Both the position numbers and the translations under genes were made by a program. Below are positions 44,228 through 53,589 of a stretch of DNA of 64,000 nucleotides, one piece after another; within the stretch, counting starts at the first letter, position 1; every line of letters begins with the position of its first letter. The stretch covers positions 186,001-250,000 of the forward strand of contig JADJVW010000001.1 of assembly GCA_016710365.1 (NCBI GenBank), read 5' to 3'. Below the pieces are notes generated by a model that searched no databases, was not told the origin of the DNA, and worked only from the letters and a program-made list of their open reading frames with translations. Source of the stretch: Candidatus Caldilinea saccharophila. GTDB lineage: Bacteria; Chloroflexota; Anaerolineae; Caldilineales; Caldilineaceae.

Positions 44228-44923
44228 ATGAACAAGGCAGCCTATCCCAACCCTGAAGTCAATGCGGGCGCTCAGCAAGCGCAGCCCATCCTGGCGATCA
44301 TCGACGCCGACATCATGTGTGGCAAGGATGAAGTGGCACGCGAACAGATGCTGTACAACCTGCGCCAATATCGTGGCAATGGCGTCAAACCGCTGTGGAC
44401 CAACTGGCTGCGCCAACGCGCCGATCTTCGCTTCACGTGTCTGATCCACGATGTCGCCGCCTTTAACAAGTTTATGCTGGATGTGGTGCGCAGCGTTGAT
44501 GGCGTGCGCGAGACGAACACCGTGCTCAGCTTTGGCGGCCGCGCCGACGTCGACACGCTGCTCGAGTTGGAGATGGAAATCAGCACCAACAACATGGTCG
44601 CAGTCAACGTCATGATCGACGTGCAACCGGGGATGGATCGACAGTGCTTCCAAAGCCTGCTTGACCTGCCGCGTCACCCGGAGGTCAAGCGCGTCTGGCT
44701 GCTCAATTGTTACCACAGCCAGGATTCGGACCTGATGCTGATGCTGCTGGGCAAGAAACTCACCTCGATTACCGGCTACGTGATGAGTTGGGTGCGCACC
44801 GCGCCTGGCGTCATCGACACCGAAGTGCAGACGGTGATGGATTGGCGCTGGCTTGCCAGCTCACAAGACCTGGTGGACCTCGCCGAACTCTTTTTTACGC
44901 GCACGACTCTCGACGGCGAATAA
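44228..44923 (+). CDS. Lrp/AsnC ligand-binding (RAM) domain protein without HTH
   Basis: A 231-residue protein from the ATG at 44228. The segment FNKFMLDVVRSVDGVRETNT is typical of the Lrp/AsnC RAM effector-binding domain, and a second similar half follows (MDRQCFQSLLDLPRHPEVKR). There is no helix-turn-helix and no membrane segment. It may be a stand-alone amino-acid sensing or oligomerising protein. A terminator separates it from the secreted-protein gene upstream. A long hairpin at 44931-44985 follows. Family call moderate; biological role unknown. Confidence 0.6.
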   Translation: MNKAAYPNPEVNAGAQQAQPILAIIDADIMCGKDEVAREQMLYNLRQYRGNGVKPLWTNWLRQRADLRFTCLIHDVAAFNKFMLDVVRSVDGVRETNTVLSFGGRADVDTLLELEMEISTNNMVAVNVMIDVQPGMDRQCFQSLLDLPRHPEVKRVWLLNCYHSQDSDLMLMLLGKKLTSITGYVMSWVRTAPGVIDTEVQTVMDWRWLASSQDLVDLAELFFTRTTLDGE

Positions 44924-44930
44924 CCCCTTG

Positions 44931-44985
44931 GATCGCGGACGTCTCGTCCGCCCTGGTTTACTTGCGGACGGGGACGTCCGCGATC
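44931..44985. terminator. Long hairpin between convergent genes
   Basis: GATCGCGGACGTCTCGTCCG pairs imperfectly with its complement across a 12-base loop. It lies 8 bases after one stop and 8 bases before the end of the opposite-strand NUDIX gene. It could be a bidirectional terminator or a REP-type repeat. Confidence 0.6.
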
Positions 44986-44992
44986 TGGCTAG

Positions 44993-45640
44993 TTACCTCG
45001 CCAGCCGCGCCGCCACAAAGCGATGACTCAGCGCACGAAAGCGGCCCCAATCGCCCCACGCCGTTGCACGGGAATGAACCGCCTCCAGGATGTCGGCGAC
45101 GCTGCCCAGTTCTTGCGCAGGACGCCACAACCAGCCGCCGATCGATTCATCCGGATCCTGCGGGTCGAGCAACGCGTCAGCCGGCATCCGCACCAGGAAA
45201 TGATAGGTGGCGAAAGGGATCGCGCCCAAGTCAGGGTGATGCAGATCGTAAGCCAAAACACCCAGTAGCCGCTCGACGTGCACCTGCTCCGCCCCTTCGC
45301 CCACACGCAGCCCAGTCTCTTCAAAGATTTCACGGCCCAGGGTGTCCAGCACGGCCTCACCGACGTGGATGCCGCCGGTCGGCAGCCGATAAGCGCCTTC
45401 AGGATAGAAGGTCTTGATATGCAGCAGTAAGCCTTCGGCGGGGTCGCCCTTGTGCATGACGTAGCAGATTTCGGCGCGGCGACCGTTGGATGCCAGCAAT
45501 TGGTGGTCGCCGCTCAAAAAAGGATGGCGGACGGCGAGGGCTGCGTTTTCTACAACCGCCTGGGGCCACCGGGCGCACAATGCGCCAAGCTCTTCAGGCT
45601 CGACCGACAGGGATAACTGCATAGAATCTACCTTCTTCAT
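44993..45640 (-). CDS. NUDIX hydrolase
   Basis: A 215-residue protein with an exact NUDIX box, GX5EX7REUXEEXGU, beginning GGIHVGEAVLDTLGREIF and ending EETGL, near residue 100. It would hydrolyse a nucleoside diphosphate linked to some group; the substrate cannot be inferred. The ATG at 45640 overlaps the DUF58 gene stop by 4 bases (ATGA); a second methionine lies 6 codons later. Third gene of a MoxR-DUF58-NUDIX operon, an unusual partner for the first two. Confidence 0.85.
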   Translation of the reverse strand: MKKVDSMQLSLSVEPEELGALCARWPQAVVENAALAVRHPFLSGDHQLLASNGRRAEICYVMHKGDPAEGLLLHIKTFYPEGAYRLPTGGIHVGEAVLDTLGREIFEETGLRVGEGAEQVHVERLLGVLAYDLHHPDLGAIPFATYHFLVRMPADALLDPQDPDESIGGWLWRPAQELGSVADILEAVHSRATAWGDWGRFRALSHRFVAARLAR

Positions 45641-46821
45641 GCTGCCAGCGCCTGGAGATCGTTCTCCCAGACGGTGTGAAATAGATGGATGCCAAGCCGC
45701 TTGCCGCGTGCCTGAAGCGCGCGAAAATCCGGCTGTTCCGCGCAGACGAGCACGATCACGTTCGACCCGCGACGATAGGCATTGTGCAGCACCCACAACA
45801 TCTCCTCAGCCAGTTGCGGCGTCACGACGATCAAAGTGGCGCCCCAGGGCAGGTTGGCCGTCTGCCGCGATGCCAACGTCGCCAAAGGCGCAGCCTCAGG
45901 GTTGAGTTGGATGCGCGCCAGCAAGCGCCACACGCTCATCAGGTGTTCGCGACCGGCGTGAGGTGGAATCGAGGGCGCCGCGCCCGCGGCCAGCGGATCG
46001 ACGCCGTTGGAAGTCAGCCCGACTTCCTGGCGTTGCTCGCTGATGTTCCCGGCCAGCGAGGCGGCCACTGAGATGGCCCATTCGCTGGCGCCAAACGCGG
46101 TGCGCAAGGGGTAGGCGTTGCGATCCAGATCGAGCACGATGTAAATGGGGAGTTCCTGAGAAGGCTGAAATTTCTTGACCAGCAACACATCTTCATGCGC
46201 CGTCGCCTTCCAGTGAATGCGGCGCAGACTGTCTCCGGCTACATAGTTGCGCACGCCGCCCAGCCGCGCGGGGTCTTCGAGCAACTGGCGCCGCACCGGC
46301 AACACGCCGAAGGGCATCCGGCTGGGCAGTCCAAGCTGGCTCAGCGGCACGATCAGCGGATAGACGATCAGTTCGGCGGCGCCGGCTTCTTCCCAGCGCG
46401 CCTCGACAAAGCCAAACAGATCGCTGGTGCGCAGGCTGAGCGGCCCGACCGTGTAGTATCCGCGACGCCGGCAGAACAGCTTGTAGTCGTGCACAAGCTG
46501 CGAGCGACCGCCGATGCTGACGACAGTGCGGTAGTCATCCTGGTCTTTGAGTTCCAGGGGCACGGCTTCCTGAATCTGGAGCCAGGGCAGGGGCAGCCAG
46601 CCGCGATTCTCCAGCTCGAGGCGCACAGGCACCTGCTCATTGGTGAACGCATAGCGCGCCAGCCGGCGCGTCATGCGCACATTGGTCAGGCTGCGGCGAA
46701 TCCACCAGTGGCTGAAGACCCACACGCCGCCGACGACATAGACCAGGTAATAGGCCCAGTCCATGCGCACCAGCGCGGCGACCAGGAAGATCACCAGCAA
46801 GGCCCAGAAAATGTTGTTCAT
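45637..46821 (-). CDS. DUF58 membrane-anchored protein
   Basis: A 394-residue protein with two N-terminal membrane helices (IFWALLVIFLVAALV and YYLVYVVGGVWVFSHWW), then a beta domain and the DUF58 hallmark VAGDSLRRIHWKATAH near residue 205. The following IYIVLDLDRNAYP is the start of a vWA-like fold. DUF58 proteins partner with MoxR ATPases, located 7 bases upstream here. The start was set at 46821, where the hydrophobic N-terminus begins. Role: probably maturation of a periplasmic or envelope complex, inferred from the family. Confidence 0.82.
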   Translation of the reverse strand: MNNIFWALLVIFLVAALVRMDWAYYLVYVVGGVWVFSHWWIRRSLTNVRMTRRLARYAFTNEQVPVRLELENRGWLPLPWLQIQEAVPLELKDQDDYRTVVSIGGRSQLVHDYKLFCRRRGYYTVGPLSLRTSDLFGFVEARWEEAGAAELIVYPLIVPLSQLGLPSRMPFGVLPVRRQLLEDPARLGGVRNYVAGDSLRRIHWKATAHEDVLLVKKFQPSQELPIYIVLDLDRNAYPLRTAFGASEWAISVAASLAGNISEQRQEVGLTSNGVDPLAAGAAPSIPPHAGREHLMSVWRLLARIQLNPEAAPLATLASRQTANLPWGATLIVVTPQLAEEMLWVLHNAYRRGSNVIVLVCAEQPDFRALQARGKRLGIHLFHTVWENDLQALAA

Positions 46822-46828
46822 GGCTCGG

Positions 46829-47785
46829 CTACTGTTCCACGCTGCCGAGGTCGAGCGGCGTCTTCTCCACGATTTCGGCGATGATTTCCTCCGCGGCGCG
46901 ACCGCGCAGCTCGCTCTCCGGCCGGACAATGCAGCGGTGCGGCAGCGCCAGCGGTGCGATGGCCTGCACGTCATCCGGCAGGACAAATTCGCGGCCGTCG
47001 ATGGCCGCGCGCGCCTGGGCCGCGCGATAGAGTGCCAGCGACCCGCGCGGGCTGGCGCCCAACGCCAGGTCCGCATGACTGCGCGTGGCCTGGATCAGCG
47101 CGACAATGTAGCGGCGCACCGAGGCATCGACGTGAACAGCCCACACCTGCTCGGCCAGCCGCGCGGCCTCGTCGCCGGAAAGCACAGTGCCGATCTGCTC
47201 GATGGGGTGGCGGCCGCCGAGCGCAACCAGCATGGCGTCTTCCTCTACATCGGAGAGATAGCCGAGGCGGACGCGAAAGAGAAAACGGTCGAGTTGCGCT
47301 TCCGGCAGGGGGAAGGTGCCCTCGAACTCGATCGGGTTCTGCGTCGCCAGCACCAGGAAGGGACGCAGCAACGTGCGCGTCTCGCCGTCCACCGTGACCT
47401 GCCGCTCGCCCATGCATTCGAGCAGCGCCGACTGGGCGCGCGGGGTGGCGCGGTTGATCTCGTCGGCCAGCAGGATGTTCGTAAAGGCCGGGCCAGGCAT
47501 GAACTGGAAGTGGCGCGTCTCTTGATTGAAGATGCTGACGCCGGTGATGTCGCTGGGCAGCAGGTCGGGCGTGCACTGGATGCGGCGGAACTCGCCGCCC
47601 AGGCTCATCGCCAGCGCGCGCGCCAGCATCGTCTTGCCGACGCCGGGCACATCCTCCAGCAGCACGTGTCCCTCACAGAGGAGGGCAATGATCAGCGTGT
47701 CGATGGTTTCCCGCTTGCCGACGATCACGCGTTGCACGTTGGTGCGGAGCACTTCCGCAAAATTCCGAATTTCTGTGGTCATCAT
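46829..47785 (-). CDS. MoxR family AAA+ ATPase
   Basis: A 318-residue ATPase. Walker A is EDVPGVGKTMLARAL (residues ~43-57), Walker B LLADEINRATP (~105-115), sensor 1 LVLATQNPIEFEGTF and arginine region LPEAQLDRFLFRV. The length and motifs are canonical AAA_3/MoxR. MoxR proteins act as chaperones that load or activate vWA-type partners; the DUF58 gene follows by 7 bases. Start at 47785 or the next methionine codon. First gene of the operon. Confidence 0.88.
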   Translation of the reverse strand: MMTTEIRNFAEVLRTNVQRVIVGKRETIDTLIIALLCEGHVLLEDVPGVGKTMLARALAMSLGGEFRRIQCTPDLLPSDITGVSIFNQETRHFQFMPGPAFTNILLADEINRATPRAQSALLECMGERQVTVDGETRTLLRPFLVLATQNPIEFEGTFPLPEAQLDRFLFRVRLGYLSDVEEDAMLVALGGRHPIEQIGTVLSGDEAARLAEQVWAVHVDASVRRYIVALIQATRSHADLALGASPRGSLALYRAAQARAAIDGREFVLPDDVQAIAPLALPHRCIVRPESELRGRAAEEIIAEIVEKTPLDLGSVEQ

Positions 47786-47887
47786 TTAGCGTCAATTCTG
47801 GCGTTTCAGGTGGTTGACCTTTCGTTATATGCTGCAAGTATGCCCCAGAACGCCGGATTTGTCAGCACGCCAACCCGCCCAATTCCT

Positions 47888-47916
47888 TTGACGAGGAGAG
47901 GCGCCTGTGCTATGGT
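47888..47916 (+). promoter_or_regulatory. Promoter of the tRNA-Arg gene
   Basis: TTGACG (47888-47893) and TATGGT (47911-47916) with an ideal 17-base spacer, placing the transcription start 7-10 bases before the tRNA. Confidence 0.7.
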
Positions 47917-47930
47917 ATCGGACATAAATT

Positions 47931-48004
47931 GCCCGCGTAGCTCAGTTGGATAGAGCGAGGATCTCCTAAGTCCTAGGCCGCTGGTTCAAATCCAGCCGCG
48001 GGCA
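47931..48004 (+). tRNA. tRNA-Arg (anticodon CCT)
   Basis: A complete cloverleaf: acceptor GCCCGCG/CGCGGGC, D-arm GCTCAGTTGGATAGAGC, anticodon arm AGGAT-CTCCTAA-GTCCT giving anticodon CCT, T-arm GCTGG-TTCAAAT-CCAGC. The 3' CCA is not encoded. A good promoter lies just upstream. Confidence 0.92.
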
Positions 48005-48068
48005 CTCGTTCCCTCTGGCAACTTATCGCACCATCGATCTTGCATCCATCAAGCACACGTCAAATTTC

Positions 48069-49382
48069 ATGATGATACGACACACTCTATCTAAGACACT
48101 GCTGCGCTCTGTGCACTTTTTGGTGACCGTTGCCTTGCTGCTCGGCAACGCGCAGATTGTCCTGGCGCAGCAGCAAGCGCCGCCGGCGGACGCCCCTGCA
48201 GCCACCCTCGTCGAGTATGCGGTGCTCCCGCCCGACACCTTCAGCGAAGGCCCGCCCTCCGGGCAATTCAACAGCGATGGCAGCAAGGCTGCCTTGCCGC
48301 GCTTTCCCGCGCAGCCCGTACAGAGTTTCAGCGCGATTCAGTTCAGCCCTGCGTGTGACAGCTACTACGTGCTCTCCGACAATGGCTTTGGCAACAAATA
48401 CAACAGCATTGACTATTTATTGCGCCTCTATGCGATCACGCCGCAGCCGCGCACGGCGGAGGGCGGGCGCGGGAAGATCCTCGTCGATGACTTTATCCAA
48501 TTGCGCGACCCGGCAGGGTTGACGCCCTTCTTCATCATCCACGAATTCACGGAAGAACGCTGGTTGACCGGCGCCGACTTTGACGTGGAATCCTTTGTCT
48601 TTGACGCCGACGGCACGCTGTGGATCGGCGACGAGTTCGGGCCTTACCTGTTGCGCTTTGATGCAGAGGGTCGCCTGCTGGAAGCGCCGATCCCGACGCC
48701 AAACTTTGATGGCGAAGCGCCCTTCGTCCAGTCGCCTCAGCACCCGGCCATTCTGGCGCGCAGCCCGCAGCCCGGCGCGGCGTCTGCGGCAAATCTGCGC
48801 GCGTCGCGCGGCTTTGAAGGCATGGCCACCAACCCGGCGCGCACCACGCTCTACCCGATGCTCGAAGGAACTGTGACGGGCGATCCGGAAGGCGCGCTGC
48901 GTATTTACACCTTTGACGTGGCTTCGCAGCAGTATGTGACCGATACAGTGCGCTTCTATCCGCTGGCCGATCCGAATCACTCCATCGGCGAATTCACCGT
49001 GATCAACGACGACGAATTCCTGGTGATCGAGCGCGACAACGACAGCGGCGACGAGGCAACGTTCAAGAAGATCTTCAAGATCAACCTGAACGAGCTTGAC
49101 GAGCAGGGCTTTGTGCAGAAAGAAGAAGTGGTCGATCTGCTCACCATCAGCGACCCCGACGATCTGGCCGGCTTTGGCGCAACATTCCGCTTCCCATTTG
49201 CGACGATCGAAGATGTGCTCGTCCTGGATGCAGAGACGATTGTCGTCATGAACGATAATAATTACGATGGCAGGGGCGGGCGTGGGGCGACCATCAAGGA
49301 TGCCAACGAGCTGCTGGTGTTGCGCCTGGCCACCCCATTGCAGTTGGCGGATGGCGTGGGCAGGCCAGAAGAATGCCGGTAA
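48069..49382 (+). CDS. Secreted phytase-like esterase domain protein
   Basis: A 437-residue exported protein with signal peptide (SVHFLVTVALLLGNAQIVLA, then Q). The rest matches the 'esterase-like activity of phytase' beta-propeller domain: YYVLSDNGFGNKYNS, DVESFVFDADGTLWIGDEFG, RGFEGMATNP and the final VMNDNNYDGRGG with acidic Ca2+-type residues. Function in the family is a presumed phosphoesterase, poorly characterised. It lies alone between the tRNA-Arg gene and the convergent CYTH-CHAD gene. Confidence 0.78.
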   Translation: MMIRHTLSKTLLRSVHFLVTVALLLGNAQIVLAQQQAPPADAPAATLVEYAVLPPDTFSEGPPSGQFNSDGSKAALPRFPAQPVQSFSAIQFSPACDSYYVLSDNGFGNKYNSIDYLLRLYAITPQPRTAEGGRGKILVDDFIQLRDPAGLTPFFIIHEFTEERWLTGADFDVESFVFDADGTLWIGDEFGPYLLRFDAEGRLLEAPIPTPNFDGEAPFVQSPQHPAILARSPQPGAASAANLRASRGFEGMATNPARTTLYPMLEGTVTGDPEGALRIYTFDVASQQYVTDTVRFYPLADPNHSIGEFTVINDDEFLVIERDNDSGDEATFKKIFKINLNELDEQGFVQKEEVVDLLTISDPDDLAGFGATFRFPFATIEDVLVLDAETIVVMNDNNYDGRGGRGATIKDANELLVLRLATPLQLADGVGRPEECR

Positions 49383-49418
49383 GCGACGATGCGTTCGTCG
49401 TGAGCCTGGCTTGCGCCT

Positions 49419-51051
49419 CTAGATCTTGGCAATGGCGGAGAGCAGGCGTACGCGATTTTCCTCGGCGACAAAGCGGGCAAAGTCGATGCGCATCTGGCTG
49501 CGCAGTTTCTCGACGATCTTTTCCTGCGCCTGTTTGTAGCCGAGAGCGCCTTTTTGCGCGTCGCTATAGTTGCCCGCCGCCAGCAGTTCCTTGCTGACGA
49601 CAGCGTCATTGAGATCGCCCAGATCGTCCTGGAGCTTTCGTAACAGATCCACAATGTCTTTACTTTCCTTGCCCAACAGGTCAGCGACAAATTCCAGGTT
49701 GTAGCGCAGATATTTGCAGGCAATGCGCAGGCGATGCAGCGTCTCCACCGGTGCTTCCTCCGGCTGGTCAAAACACATTTCATAGGAGCGCACGCGGGCA
49801 AAGTTGGCGAGCAACATCGCCGGCGTCACATGGCGCACCTGGAACGGCGTCACATCCTCACCAGGCGGCGCGGTCATATCGACGATGCCGGCGCCGGGCG
49901 TTTGGCAGAAGTGCAAAAAGTCAGCCACAAATTTGGCATATTTTGTACTGTCCAGCCAGGCAACGAGCGCGTGGTGCGCGGCCGCGCGCTTTGCCCGCCA
50001 CTCCGCCAGCGTCACCTGCAGATCGCCCGCGGAGTGTTTGCGCGTTTTGTGCTGATAATCCTCCAGCCGGGCAATGGCGACGTCCATATCGCGCACCGCG
50101 CCCAACAGACGGGCGGTGCGGCGCAGATGTTTCAAATAGCCTTTGACAGCCTTGGGGTTGAAGTAATCCTGATAGATGCGCGCGGCGGCGCGGGCGCGAC
50201 GGATGGCGACGCGCGCCTGGTGCACGTACTCAACGTCCTGGTCGTAGCGCACACCCGCTTCATACAGCAGCAGCTTCGTCAGTTGTTCGCGCCAGATGAT
50301 GCGGCACGCTTCGCCCATGTGCATCGCGGGGTGCAGCCCCTGCCAATTCTCCGGCGCTTCGCTAGGATGCCGGCTGATGACGCCAAGCGCACGCGCCAAT
50401 TTGCTCTCACCACTTGGCGTCAATGAATAGGCGCTCATAAAGCGCTCGGCCAACACTTGCAGTTCGGCGATATCGACGCCCTTTGCCAATTCGATCTCAA
50501 TTTCGTACAGATGAGCGAGCCCGCCCCCTGCGATGCTCTGGCGAATGACGCTTTCGTCCAGACTCAACGTCGCCAAAATTGCTTTGGACGCACGGGGGCG
50601 ACCGGACGACGCCGGGCTTGCTTCCCGCGTCCACCGCGTTTGGTCGAGCACACAGATCACGTCCAGCGCCTGGCTCTCATCGACGATGCCGACCAGCGCA
50701 TCGACGATCGGCTCAGGCAGATCGTCGATGCTGTCCGGGCAATTTGCCGCAGCGAGCGGCTCTTCGATCTCCAGCCGCTGATAGATGCCTACCTCGCTGC
50801 CCATCGTGCGCGATTTCAGCGTCGCCAGCCACTGACCGTCCCGCACACGTGCGCGCAACTGGTACCCATAGCGCAAAAGCCGATACGCCGGCGTATCGGG
50901 GATAGATGTCGCGTTGCTCTGTTGCAAACGCCTTCTGAAAGCGATATCCAGGGATCGTGGCCTCTTTTTTGGCGAGTTTGCGCAACAATCCAGCATCGAC
51001 AAGGGTGAACTTTGCCTCTACTTCGGTCGGTCGCTCCTCAGTCGTGCTCAT
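49419..51051 (-). pseudogene. CYTH-CHAD domain protein, frameshifted
   Basis: The N-terminal CYTH domain starts at 51051 with the ExExK metal-binding motif in PTEVEAKFTLVDAG. After IYP the frame breaks; dropping one C in the CCCC at 50898-50901 gives IYPDTPAYRLLRYGYQLRAR and continues through the main frame (49419-50930). CYTH runs to about residue 200. CHAD follows (~225-520) with the conserved histidines in VHQARVAIRRARAAARIYQD and LHRLRIACKYLRYNLEF. CYTH-CHAD proteins handle triphosphates and polyphosphate. Probably an intact gene with a sequencing indel. Confidence 0.78.
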
Positions 51052-51344
51052 TTGGCTGTTGCCTCCTGACGTATCTGTAGCACCAGATATTACTGCAATG
51101 CCAGTAGATTGTTATAGTCATGTCACATCGTATCATGGCGCCCATTTTACGACTATTCATAAAGAGTTGCAGCAGGCAAAGGAGGGAAAGTCAGTGTAAA
51201 ATATATGCATCTAGGCCGTTGAGTGCAGTGCTGCCGCAGGTGTTTCTGACAGGGAGTGAAGTGAGTGAAAGGGTCAATAGTTATGTCAATCCGAACACTG
51301 GAGCAGGAAGTAACCGCGCGCGACCGGCTTTATAAGAGGAAGGG

Positions 51345-51752
51345 GTGAATTATCGCGTTGCGCCGTTGGAGGGCTTGTGGTGGGGCGACGATATGGACGT
51401 CTTCATCACGGCAAACCGAGCAGCCTGGCGCTGGACGATGATGATCGCACAGCCCTCGCCCGTCACACAGGTATGGATGGAGCGCGCCTTCGCCGAAGTA
51501 CAGCGCAAAAAGCAGCTTTCTGCCTTGCCGCATGTGCGTTTTGCGGCTTTTCACGAGGGCTTGGCCGCTCAGATTATGCATGTCGGCCCTTATGCAACCG
51601 AAGCGCCCACGATTCAGCGCCTGCGCGACTTCATCCAAGCTCAGGGGGGTAGATTTACACAGAAGCATCACGAGATTTATCTCGGCGACCCACGCCGCAC
51701 CGCGCCCGCCAAGCTCAAGACGGTGCTCCGGCAGCCATTTGCACACGCCTGA
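51345..51752 (+). pseudogene. GyrI-like small-molecule-binding protein, 5'-truncated
   Basis: A 135-residue frame matching the C-terminal two thirds of GyrI-like domain proteins: VAPLEGLWWGDDMDVF, WRWTMMIAQPSPVTQVWMER, HVGPYATEAPTIQRLRDFIQ and YLGDPRRTAPAKLKTVLRQP. Full-length family members carry about 75 more N-terminal residues. A GTG at 51345 with GAGGA upstream could start the short form, but a partial gene is more likely. The 160 bases upstream show only a short unrelated reading frame. Confidence 0.6.
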
Positions 51753-51930
51753 CCACCATCAGGAACGGGCGTGCTCCAATGTTCATGACGTCCTCGGCGC
51801 TGATCAAGAAGCGCCGGTGGCATAAGGAGCCATCTACCAATACCGTGCTTGTTTTCGCCAAAATTTTCACACGACCAGGGATATTTCCTGTCCTAAAGCT
51901 AAACTATATCCACCACAGACGCCGCTGATT

Positions 51931-51959
51931 TTGACCCATCGCGACGCCTGTGGTATATT
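51931..51959 (+). promoter_or_regulatory. Promoter of the initiator tRNA gene
   Basis: TTGACC (51931-51936) and TATATT (51954-51959) separated by exactly 17 bases, 15 bases ahead of the tRNA. Confidence 0.7.
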
Positions 51960-51973
51960 CATTGAGTAACTAA

Positions 51974-52048
<75 letters not shown>

Positions 52049-52051
52049 AAA

Positions 52052-52163
<112 letters not shown>

Positions 52164-52236
52164 CTAATAGTATATTTCCCACGCCTGACCCACTACTAAT
52201 AGTGCTTTTGAGCAACTATTGGAAGTGGGTTTTTTT

Positions 52237-52683
52237 ATGCCTGACAAAAGGCTATCCCCAACTCAAGAGCGAAGTTCTACATCTGTCGCAGATGCGTATG
52301 CGGCTTTCATTGCTGACCGGCAAGCGGCAAACGTCACTGTCAGCACGTTGGCCTATTACCACGGCAAGCTACGCCGGGTCAACCGGATCTCGTGTGGTTA
52401 CGTGCCGGGGACGGGCTTGCGGTGCTTCGGCCGAGCAGATAACGAGCAGCCCGTCCCCGGCACGTAAGACCTACCACATCAATTCCGGTTGAGCCGCTAC
52501 GCCCTTTTATTGTGTGGTGCGAATCCAACGGCGCGCCCTGCGTAGCGGACATTACCACGCGACACCCACGCAATTACACGCTCACCCTGAAAGAGCGGAG
52601 CCTATCGCCCTGGACGCAACACGGCGCGGTGCGTGCTATGCGCGCCTTTCTGCGCTTTTGCGAAGCGGAGGGGATCAGATTAT
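52237..52683 (+). pseudogene. Tyrosine integrase N-terminal part, interrupted by a MITE
   Basis: The frame opening at 52237 (MPDKRLSPTQERSSTSVADA) gives a SAM-like core-binding start: YAAFIADRQAANVTVSTLAY then YHGKLRR. It is cut by the 120-bp element at 52376-52495, and the same domain resumes immediately after (YAPFIVWCESNGAPCVADIT, TQHGAVRAMRAFLRFCEAEG), stopping at a TAG near 52683. The catalytic domain of the tyrosine recombinase is absent. Position next to a tRNA gene fits an integrated-element remnant. Confidence 0.65.
52376..52495. mobile_element. Palindromic MITE, 120 bp, copy 2
   Basis: Nearly identical to copy 1 (41960-42080), with the same inverted termini and core. It is flanked by a different perfect 8-bp direct repeat, GCTACGCC (52368-52375 and 52496-52503), and it splits an integrase reading frame, so insertion is demonstrated independently at this site. 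Confidence 0.88.
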
Positions 52684-52960
52684 AGAGCGTTCGGATCATC
52701 TGGCCGTAGGCTGGCGGAAGTATTATATTTACCCAGGTTGCCACCTCGTGGGTGGGTTGAAAACGCCATGGAGTTCCGTTACTGTTAGTACCTAACCGAT
52801 GAAAAGCTTGTACATTGAGCAAGGATTTGTGAATTATGCAGAGGCAAGGGCTGGAATGACGACGAGTTCTCGCAATTTGAGTGCCAGCAGCCGACAATAT
52901 CACAAACAAAATCGCTGTCATTTCTGGGGGCAATACACCGACGAAGGCGGTTCTCACTCA
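52684..52960. other. Stretch without recognisable gene
   Basis: No reading frame here has family character; a short minus- and plus-strand peptide potential exists but no start context. It joins the integrase remnant to the first helicase remnant. Confidence 0.4.
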
Positions 52961-52974
52961 CAGCCTGGTTCGCG

Positions 52975-53554
52975 GACATGACGGTGGCTGGTCGACCGAA
53001 ATTCCTACGCGTGGGTTTGCAAACCTGATTGGCCGCGCTGGCAGGGCAATGCAGGAGACGGAAGGGGTTGCCCTCTTCTTCACCGACGCAACGAAAGCCG
53101 ATGACGCTCGCCGCAGCTTCCTGCGAATCTGCCGGCGGCGAAAGAGGCCGGGTTGGCCAGGTCTGCCGTGACTGCGTTCACCGACAGCTTCTGCGGCGTC
53201 TACCTGCCGTGGGCGCTGAACACGGTGCGCGGGTGCGTGGGATCCATTTCGCCAAATACGATCGCTGAGGGTTGGCTCAGCAGTCGGTCGACCAGGGTGC
53301 ATATCGGTCTGCCCTCGCCCAAGGCGCCCATGTTCTATGCGCTTGGTCTGCGCTCGCACGAGACGGCCATTCGCTGTGCCGAGCATTGCCCGGAACCGGC
53401 AGAGTCAATGCGGTTGACGAATTGGCTGGCCAACGTGGCGGATGATGAGATCCAGCGTTGGCAGGCTTCCGGCACCGTGAGGCGAGAGGTTATAGCATAT
53501 TGCGACCACCTGACAGCGCAGATGGCTCACGATTCGACGCGCGATCGCGGTTAG
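52975..53554 (+). pseudogene. Helicase C-terminal remnant, copy 1
   Basis: The left part (STEIPTRGFANLIGRAGRAM then QETEGVALFF) carries a motif VI-like NLIGRAGR of Ski2/Lhr-type superfamily 2 helicases. After a deletion and frame change, the right part (53153-53554) encodes ALNTVRGCVGSISPNTIAEG, LPSPKAPMFYALGLRSHETA and AQMAHDSTRDRG, matching two further copies at 54970-55768 and 57405-58105. The upstream helicase domains are missing. Remnant of a defence-type helicase; assignment of the right part to the same protein rests on adjacency. Confidence 0.5.
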
Positions 53555-53589
53555 GCGCCCAGAGCAGGGCAACGACATAGCGGAGAAAC

